Below, one piece after another: positions 56,401-64,000 of a DNA stretch of 64,000 nucleotides; positions within the stretch are counted from its first letter, which is position 1, and every line of letters begins with the position of its first letter. The notes under the pieces are model-generated. The model worked only from the letters and a program-made list of their open reading frames with translations, searched no databases and was not told the DNA's origin. A program made the translations under genes and the position numbers. The stretch is taken from positions 11,966,501 to 12,030,500 of the forward strand of contig OU015569.1 of NCBI GenBank assembly GCA_907165135.1. The letters are read 5' to 3'. The stretch is from Oikopleura dioica. Lineage: Eukaryota > Chordata > Appendicularia > Copelata > Oikopleuridae.

Positions 56401-59400
56401 CTTGATGATCATCTGGGTACCCTTGTCCCACTGAACGGTCAAGCCAACGTCAGTGGTAATGAAAACCCACAAACCAGCGTATCGAACGTCAAATCCGGAT
56501 CCCTTTTCGAGAGTGATTGGCTTTCCTCGGACAAGTCGCAATGATGACCTCTCCATAGTGTTTTCTTGATTCAAAGTAATTGTAATAGACTTTGTGCAGA
56601 CAGTTCCCTGGCTACCACATTGCTCGTTTCGAGCGGTAACTCGGAAGCTTGCATGGGCGCTTGGGATGGTTTCGACGTATGTGTATTCACAGGCACCCTG
56701 GAACTGATAGTTTCGGCTATCGAAAGTTGTAATATGAGAGTCTCCATACGCTCGGCAATGGCCTGGGCAGACAAGATCTGTGCATTCCCAGGATCCGGAG
56801 ACACACTGGCAATGGTTGCAGTCCTTCTTCATCTCTTCGCCTTCCTTGTATGACTTTCCTCCATGATGGCATGGACAATCAGCTGGTCGGACACAGTCTC
56901 CAGTTGTCTCGTCCAAGACAAAACCGTGCATACAAACGCAGCCAGTTCGGCAATGCTCAACCTTCAATGGAATTCGGTTCAAATGCATGTTAGAGCATGT
57001 AAGTGGATCGATTGGAACACAAGAGTTGAGCTCAGCATTGATGCCACAAGTCTCTTCGATTTCGCACTCGTTGTCAGTGCAGAACCACTGTCCCTTGTGA
57101 CACTCGCAGATGTTGCAATCTTGCATTCGAGATTCACCAGCGAGGAACTTCTTCTGTTCATAGTAGCATGGGCATTCTCCGATTGGAATGCATTCACCGT
57201 CGTAATCCATAACGGATCCTTCTGGGCAAGTACAACCCTGGACGCAGCCTTCTGTGCAATCATCAGCGTAGCTAAGAGATCCACAAGATCGTCCGCAGCT
57301 CTTGGCGCACTCAGCAAAGACCATACCATGTGGGCATTCTACATTGCACTCAGTGCAATTCTGTCTCCAACCATCAATAATAATTCCGTTCTTTGCGCAA
57401 GCGCTGCTGTAGTCGGAAAGGATTGTACAAGCACTCTTCTCATCACCAGTCTTGCAGTAATCCTGCATGCAAAGAGAGTAGTAAGCTTCGTAATCAATGA
57501 GTTCGTGACACTGGACGAATTGTCCGGACAAAATTGAGGCACAAATCTTTTGAGCGTGACCTCGTCGGTTAGCGAACTGAGCGCAGGCGTTCATGGGAAC
57601 TCGCTGAGGAGCGCTGTCGCATGTTGTTGCCTGCCACTTGAGAGCAAACTCAACGGCATTAGCTTCAATGTCGTTTTCTGGTGTTCGGAACTCGTCAGAT
57701 TGAGCGTCGTTAAAGTTACCACAAAGACCTGAAACAGATCCCTTGATTGAAGCTGGAGCTCGAAGGTAGATTCGATCGGTCTTGTCCCAGAAGATGGTCA
57801 AACCATTAGCAAGTGTGACCTTGTGGAACATAGTTGTGACCTTCTCAATAACGAAGTACTCTCCGTGGTATGGAAGAGAAGTGACAGAGTCGGTAGCATG
57901 AAGAGCACCTCCAGCGATGAGCTTGACATCTTCTCCGTTAACTCGAAGGATGACGGATCGGCCGCAAACTGATCCAGAGCAATCATGATTTTGGATGAGA
58001 ACTTCCCAAGTGAAATCACCGAATCCACGGGAAAGAACGTAGGTGCAATCGCCTTCAAAGTCGTAATGGACACCATCGAAGGTTGTGTAGTGGCTTCCCA
58101 TAGCAGTGCAGACACCGTCGCACTCGTTTGTTGTGCATTTCCATCCTCCATTGACGCAGACGCACTGGTTGCAATCTCGCTGGATTCGGGACCTTGGAGC
58201 GTACTCGTCATGGCCGAACTTGCATGGGCATTCTCCTCGCTGAAGACACTCGCCATCATGGAGATAAGTTCCAGCTGGGCAGTGGCAGCCGTCGATGCAG
58301 TGATCGTCGTCGCAGTTGTACTGTTGAGCCCAGCAAGTTTGTGGGCAGCTTGATCCGCAAGTCTTGAAGATTTGACCAACTGGGCATTGAACCTCGCATC
58401 GAGCAGGGCATCGCCAGTCGACATGAACGTCGTGTCGAGCGCATTCTCTGAAGTAAGCAGACATGGAATTGCAGATCCACTCTTCAGTATTGTTTCCGGA
58501 AGAAAAGCAAACGTCTTCTTTGCATGACTCAAAGTATGGTCGTGGGTCGACAGTATCCTTGCATTCTGTATCAAGGAGATAAGAGCAAAGCATGATAGCT
58601 TCGGTGGCCTTCTGTGCTGAAGCCTCGTCATTAATGTTGCAATAGCCCTCTTCAGTTGCATCAAGGCAGCTTTGGTCGATCTTCCAGCTGTTTGCGAAAA
58701 GTGAAACAGTCTTCACGAGAGTGCCAGATCGAGTTTCAAAGTCGTTGGTTTGGTCTCGGTCGAAGACACCGCAAAGACCAGATGTCTGGCCCATCATACC
58801 TTCGTCCATTCGGAGGAAGACAGACTCGGCACCGTCCCACTTGAGATACCAGCCGTTGATTGCTTCTCGAACGACAATGTAGTCGCTGATTCGCTGGATC
58901 GAAAGATCGTAAATCATTGTTGGGAGAGGAACAGCTTCGTTGGAAGCAGTGAAGACAGCTGGCTGGCCATCTTCGTCAAGCCTGATGTCAACAGAAGCAT
59001 CGTTCATGAAGATGGTCAATGCTCGAGTGCACTTTCCTGTGCCGTCGCATTCACCGTCGTTCTTGATGTGAATAGAGAAAGAGCCTGTAAGCTTATCTTG
59101 GGCAAGAACATAGCTACACTGGCCTCGGAATCGGTAGATTTTTCCATCGAAAGTTCGGTAATGATGCTGACCCCAAGTCATGCAGTAGCCTGTCTGATCT
59201 GCTGGAACGTTACCCTTGGTGAAGACACCAGAGACCTGTCCGATTTCTCGTGGATCGACAGCGTTTGCTCGAGCAACACAAGCTGGTGGAGTGCTGCTTG
59301 TGCCCCATCGACCGTCGTTACATGTGTAGTATCCAGACATTGGTGGGCTTGGCTTGATGTCAAATCCTTCTGGACAGCTTGGAACGCAGATCTGGAGTCC

Positions 59401-61328
59401 CTCGTCATTGATTGAGCATGTGATTGAGCCACCAATTGGAGCTTCCATGTCAGTGCATCGTCGAGCACCGTCGTGACAGGCTGGGAAGATGAGCTGATTG
59501 TATGGAAGTTCTGGAGCCCAAGTTCCAGTTTCAAGGTTACAGATGTAGAGACTGGTATGGCCGTGCTGATATCCGTTGTCGCAGTTGACAGCGCACATCT
59601 TCAATCCACCGAAAACCTTGCATTCAACGTGACCGTTGACTGGAGCGATGGCGTTGCACATCTTCTCGTAGTGAACAGCGTAGCCTTCCTTTGGCTCGGC
59701 GTCGGTGATGGAAACGTGCTGGACCTCGTCAGTCTCAAGAGCGTAGAAGACGCAGTAGTTGTTGAGCTTGAGCATTTCGTTTGTCTTTGTGGTGGCGATC
59801 CAGGCGACGGAAGAGTAGGTCTTCTTTGCCTTGAAAGAAGCAAACTGGTCAATGTCGGCCATCTTCTCCCATGAGCCGTCCATAGTAACAACGTAGAGCT
59901 TGATAGCTTCGTCGAAATTGTTGATGAACTCAACTTGTCGCTTTTCAGCGCCGACTGTGTTGAAAGTTCTCCAGTATGGTCGGACTGGGCAAGTCATCTG
60001 CCAAGTTTCAGCAAACTCGACAGAATCAGAACAGATATTTCCGTTCTTAGCGAGGTAATCGTTGTCGATATCGCCATCGAAGGATCCGCAAAGACCTTCA
60101 GTATCAGAAAATGACTTGGTAGTTTTGATGAAGTGTGAGCCAGAAAGTGGACAGTACATGAAAACGGACTTGCCGTAGTTCTCTGGGTTTGTGATCGAAA
60201 CCCATTCACCATCAAAAGTGGCGACGAAGCCACCTTCGAGTCGGAGAGGTTCTTCACCGACGCTGAGAAGCTGTCCTTCTGAAGAAATGACGAACTTTCC
60301 GTTGTTGAATCGGAGAGTGAAGACCTTGTCGCCCTTTCGGAACTCGATCCATCGCTTAGCATGAGAGTCTGATCCAAAGTTCTGAAGCGGGAGCATGGTG
60401 ATGGTGAATTGGCCATCTCGGCTCTTGAGCAACGTAAGTGGACCATCAGCTCCGTAGCCGTAGATCTGTCCATCGAAGGTCTTGTACCAAACGTCGTCCC
60501 AGTGGACACATGCACCGTCGAGATCCATGTGGTTGGGAACCATTGGCCTTGATGGGATCTTGGCGAACTGGCTGCAGTCAACATTTTCAGTGCTTCGCGT
60601 GTTAGCGATTTCTTTGCCCTGTGGATCGACGCACCAGCTCTCGCCGGTTTGAGCGTCTACCTGCTTGGACTCGTAATCGCCCTGTGCGTCGCACTGTGGA
60701 GACTGAGCACCCGCACCAGCAGCCATCTTTGCTCGAAGACACTGTGTGAGTCGAATACATCTTGGCACCTCGCTAGCGGGATCCCAAATTCCGAGATCGT
60801 TTGCACAAGAAAATGTTTTCTCGATCTCAAGAGCATCGGAGAAAACAAATCCGCGGTTACATTGTGCAGTGCAAATTCTTAAAAATTTTTTGAAAAATTC
60901 CTTATCCAGTCTCTTTAGACTATTTTGCTTAAACCTATTGATTTTTTCAGAGTACCAGAGATCACATGAAAAAATGGCCAACTCTGAGTAACGAAACAAA
61001 TTTTTTCCGACCAAATTTTTGTCGCAGTATTAAAAAAGGTAAATATTTGTAACAAGTACTTAATTCTGACGCCGTTTCAGTTTTTTGAAAAAATAAGATT
61101 CGGACCGCAATTTGAAGCAGTAGTAATCTGAACTTACGTATCGTAGTCGGAGACGTAGCAATTGATTTCACCGTTGATTGGAGCAAGCAAATTGCGGCAG
61201 AGATTCTTCTCTGTGAAAAGCTCAGCAGAGTCGAAGCCCTCGGAGTAAACCGACTTCTCAGCAGGTGTTACTCCTGGTGCCAGAATGGTCCAAAGAGAAA
61301 GGACCTTGGCGGGGTTAAGCATCCCCAT
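44440..61328 (-). CDS. Giant mucin/vWF-like secreted glycoprotein
   Basis: A polypeptide of about 5,500 residues, probably gel-forming. Exon 1 61138-61328 carries a signal peptide (KVLSLWTILAPGVTPA). After a 260-bp GT-AG intron, one exon of 16.4 kb (44440-60877) encodes the rest. From the N terminus: sushi-like segments; four vWD domains (WYKTFDG near 60480, HYRTFDG near 59150, HYTTFDG near 58080, HITTFDS near 56730) with C8 and TIL modules (CPHGMVFAECAKSCGRSC); Thr-rich mucin stretches; three 630-residue tandem repeats of vWC-like Cys modules and PTS segments; more vWC modules; a degenerate fifth vWD (GFTSFDS near 47210); many CxCDxxxC modules; and a C-terminal cystine-knot-like domain (44440-44740). 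This is the layout of gel-forming mucins, otogelin and SCO-spondin relatives. ATG follows ACGCAG, a likely trans-splice site. Confidence 0.93.
48985..54645 (-). repeat. Three tandem 1.89-kb coding repeats in the mucin
   Basis: Units of 1,887, 1,890 and about 1,885 bp start at about 48985, 50872 and 52762, recognised by repeated blocks such as GGAATGCACTTGACGG. Each encodes about 629 residues, with GKEYQYGEQWTVSKCETCC, GCERHYGESWS and Thr/Pro-rich spacers (THPTRTPYIHIDPE). The sequences are nearly identical at DNA level, including synonymous sites. Confidence 0.95.
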
Positions 61329-61696
61329 GCTGCGTTTTAAACGCTTGTCTGTTTTGTTGTTTTTGTTTTACTAAACAAGTGTGGTTAGAAATAAACAGGC
61401 TCGATTCTATCTCTTTACTTACCACTCCTAAAAAGGCGTGAGAAAAAAGGGCTTTATCTAAATAAAACCCTCGGGTCAGAAACACTGACTGATTCCAAAT
61501 GCTCAGAATCCTGCTATTTATTTCCGCGAACTTCGGTTTCAAGAGTCCTTGAAGGCAGCGCCCATCTTCCAGGATCTCTAGGAAATCGGCTAATCATCCG
61601 CGAATTTTCCAGAAGCTTTTATCTAAATAGCAACAAAATTTAAAATAAAAGAATAATTTTTAGGAAATCTTAATTCTCTAATGGACTTTCTTAGTC

Positions 61697-62023
61697 CATT
61701 AAGGACCCCCGCCAACGATTTTCCTCAAAAAATCAAAAATTTTAAAACAGCCATATTTTTTAAAACTTGTTCGGAGCACTTTTTGACCAATAAAAATCTA
61801 AAATTTTAGCGAATATGGGACTTTTTCGTCATTTTTCGTCAAAAGTCCAATTTTCAAACGCGATTTTAAGGGTGTTTGAATCGAGATAGACCCCAAAAAA
61901 TGAAGCCTCAAAATCGTTTTTTGACCTGTAGAATCCATTTCTGGGGTCAAAATTTTGAAATTCCGAAAATAGATTTTTCGAAAATTGTTGACGGGGGGGA
62001 GGGGGGGGTTTGTTCCTTAAGGC
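61697..62023. mobile_element. TTAA-flanked inverted-repeat element
   Basis: TTAAGGACCCCCGCCAAC at the left and GTTGACGGGG, then TTTGTTCCTTAA at the right are inverted. They resemble the 5' ends of the element at 22744-23442 (TTAAGG plus a G/C-rich start). The interior is AT-rich without a transposase. The flanking stretches 61329-61696 and 62024-62150 show no gene. Confidence 0.65.
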
Positions 62024-62150
62024 TTTGAAATTTAAGGGTGTCACTAGGTTTATCTTTTGCAAAGATATTTCTTGTCTTGGCTCAATAGTAACTAAAAGTG
62101 CTTTATAAAAGGGGTTGAACACAGCCCTTTTGACCTACTTTAACTTTATT

Positions 62151-62531
62151 ATAGACTGGAGAGATTTGGAATCTGAGATTCGGTATTTGAAGGAGGGAGA
62201 TCTTTCTGGAATGGAATTGCGACACGTGAAGAATGTAAGAGCTCCTTGAGGATCAAGAATCGGCGTTGTGTCGGTTCTTGCTAAGTATAGCTCAAGTTGT
62301 CTTCTGAGATCTGTTGAAGAGGCGGATCAGAAGACGGACCTTCGCGCGCGTCAAGAGGATCAGCACCGGCTTCTTGAGCACTCTACAAATCCAGGACATC
62401 GGCGATGAACTTAGCACGTCACTTCTGAAACAGCATCCGGTCTTTCCTTCTCGAAAATATTCAAGAAGCTTCGAACTCTCTTCTGTCACGGAAAAAAATT
62501 TATTGGTCAATATTATGCAACATATCTATTG
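62151..62531 (+). CDS. Possible small two-exon gene
   Basis: After TTATTATAG an open stretch reads WRDLESEIRYLKEGDLSG then MELRHVKN, followed by a GTAAGA donor. A second open stretch (62320-62531) reads RRTFARVKRISTGFL and ends NIMQHIY. Both have protein-like composition, but the phase across the intron does not match with canonical sites. No family was recognised. The stretch 62532-62790 is AT-rich with nothing visible. Confidence 0.25.
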
Positions 62532-62794
62532 ATAACTCGAAGTTTTTAAAAACATAAAATAAAATTTCTTAATAAAAAATGTCAAAAATATAACTTTTAA
62601 TTTTAAATTAAAAAAATTTTAAAGAAGTATAATTTTCAAGTTTCATATTGAAATTCTCTTATAGAAATCATTAATCACCCTTTTTAATTTATTTTGACGG
62701 ACAGGTTGAAACAACAGCGATTCTTTTTTTAGGCTTCTATGTCTGAAGCTAAAATATAAGATTATTTCAGCTGTGTTTTATTAATTGATTTCAC

Positions 62795-63894
62795 TAACCT
62801 GCCAGCCTGGAGAGAACGAATTGGACTTGAAACGAAATAAAAGACTGAAGCAAAGTAAAAAGTCGGCTCTTATTTTAAGAAAATGCTTACCAAAAACATA
62901 GCGGCGGCAAAAATAAAGCAGTAAAGAACAAAAGTCATAATTAAACCGATACTGTAGTCGATCGAATGAAACGATTTTATAAAGAAGAAATATGAAAATC
63001 CTTTCAAAGGTCTTGAGCCTTTTCTTATTTTCTTTGGGGTTCGGGTTAGGGTTTGGGTTGAAGGATGAAGGCTTCATGAAGCTTAAAGACGCTTTTTCCT
63101 AAAGCCAAAAAGCTGTTCGCCAAAGCCAGGCCGCTGCAGAACAGATAGACATCATGCTTTACATCTTGCAAGCATTTATTCGCCACGAGCAGGAAAGCAA
63201 TATTCAAAATCACAAGGCTGAAATATTTTTAAGGATAAAAAAAGTTGAAATTTTTACCAATAATGAGCGACAATAACTGCGTGAACGAGCGAAGTGAGCT
63301 GCTCTGAAAGAAGAAATGCAAAGATCACTGCGTTTCCCAAGCATAAAAGCCCAAAAGTTAGACATATCCAGAGCAGCCAGCTTCCAGCTATTTCGATGTC
63401 CGAAAAGAAGGATTTTTGAATCTGAATAAGGTGATCCATTGCTCTTGGTTTGGCGACCTGTGTTGAAGCCTGAGTCAGAGTCCTGAGTCAGAATTTTAAG
63501 AAAAGGATGAAGTGGCGATTCTAGTGAAGGCGCTTTGCGGCTCCGTTTTTGTAAAAGCCGCTACGCGACTTTATTTATGATTTTTCAGGATCCTGACTCA
63601 GGTTTCGACACATTTTTAATATTTTTTCACCTTTTTATCAATGTCCCATTTTCGTATTTCGACAGTGTCATTTTTTATCAGATCGATTCGATTTTGGTAT
63701 GGAATAAGAACACCGTCGTTCTCGAAGTTGGCCTCGGACGTTTTTCGTCCAGAACCAGACGTTTTTTGAAGAAAGTCGGAAATAGGATGGGCAGTGTTTC
63801 GCCGAGCTGAGCGCTTTGAAAAAGCACTTGCTGAACGGCTCACTACGCGAGCGCGGTTGTACTCTTTTTTCACGGTAAGAATATCGCTCAACAT
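62795..63894 (-). CDS. Multi-spanning membrane protein with MITE-derived intron
   Basis: Exon 1 63631-63894 (ATG at 63894, MLSDILTVKKEY) gives a basic cytosolic region (SRSASAFSKRSARR). Exon 2 63258-63457 adds AKPRAMDHLIQIQK and a first hydrophobic span (SWLLWICLTFGLLCLGNAV). Exon 3 (about 63080-63217) adds LVILNIAFLLVANKC and LFCSGLALANSFLALG. A later exon near 62890-62950 gives IMTFVLYCFIFAAAMFL, and 62795-62835 the end (SFSPGWQV). About four spans are visible; no family was recognised. The intron 63458-63630 holds MITE copy 7, whose terminal repeat provides the AACACAG acceptor. Exon 1 to 2 and exon 2 to 3 joins are GT-AG and in frame. Later joins are unresolved. A shorter product starting at the Met at 63439 is possible. 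Confidence 0.5.
63444..63612. mobile_element. hAT-like MITE, copy 7, inside an intron
   Basis: CTTGGTTTGGCGACCTGTG on the left, GAGTCAGAGTCC, and on the right GGATCCTGACTCAGGTTTCG. The right end is degenerate. The interior carries CGCTTTGCGGCTCCG and AAAGCCGCTACGCG, an inner inverted repeat also seen in copy 4. It overlaps the 5' edge of exon 2 of the membrane-protein gene. Confidence 0.75.
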
Positions 63895-64000
63895 TTTACT
63901 TTCTGACAGAGCAAGGAAAATTCATTTTACCGGTTCCTCCAAGAGAGCTGACTACAGACAATGAGTCTCCGTATTCGTGGCTGTCTTTTTATTGCAGGTC

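Overview
This is a nuclear window from a very compact animal genome, most likely an appendicularian (larvacean) tunicate such as Oikopleura dioica. The reasons are: many introns of 35-50 bp (47 bp is common); start codons that sit a few bases after an AG splice acceptor, as expected for spliced-leader trans-splicing; dense genes on both strands; several apparent G*-AG introns, mostly GA-AG; and animal-type products such as separase, a nuclear receptor, ZP-domain proteins and a gel-forming-mucin-like giant. All genes were read by eye from splice signals and protein resemblance, so exon ends are estimates, usually good to the base where a canonical intron is described.

Layout. 1-7 kb, minus strand: the 5' part of an unknown gene, an ABCB9/TAPL-like half ABC transporter, and a lipid-droplet-associated hydrolase (LDAH). 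7.2-9.3 kb: GAGCA/TGCTC repeats around a 55-bp tandem array, then a 576-bp palindrome and a dispersed coiled-coil repeat. 9.6-14.8 kb, plus: separase. 15.0-17.3 kb, minus: an ER-type FKBP split by a 1.17-kb inverted-repeat element, preceded by a small tail-anchored protein in operon-like spacing. 17.5-19.4 kb, minus: a Gla-EGF-ZP secreted protein. 20.6-25.4 kb, minus: a divergent kinase fused to a papain-like protease, plus a partial copy, both interrupted by DNA-transposon-like insertions. 25.6-44 kb: a nuclear receptor, a partial duplicate of it, an EGF-ZP protein, and two inverted copies of a three-gene module (membrane Cys-rich protein, lineage-specific protein, kelch-like protein). 44.4-61.3 kb, minus: a mucin/vWF-like protein of about 5,500 residues, 16.4 kb of it in one exon. 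61.3-64 kb: a TTAA-flanked element and a multi-spanning membrane protein.

The most interesting feature is repeated evidence of introns arising from short inverted-repeat transposons. One hAT-like MITE family occurs at least seven times here, and its terminal repeat carries a GT donor and, in reverse complement, an AG acceptor, so an insertion in either orientation looks like an intron. In the right-hand copy of the inverted module this MITE interrupts three coding regions whose left-hand paralogues are uninterrupted. Three other element families (10-bp, 9-bp and TTAA target duplications) interrupt further coding exons at positions where splicing would keep the reading frame. Two genes (separase and the nuclear receptor) also show a one-base frame break at the same kind of AAAAAC run, which could be assembly error or biology.
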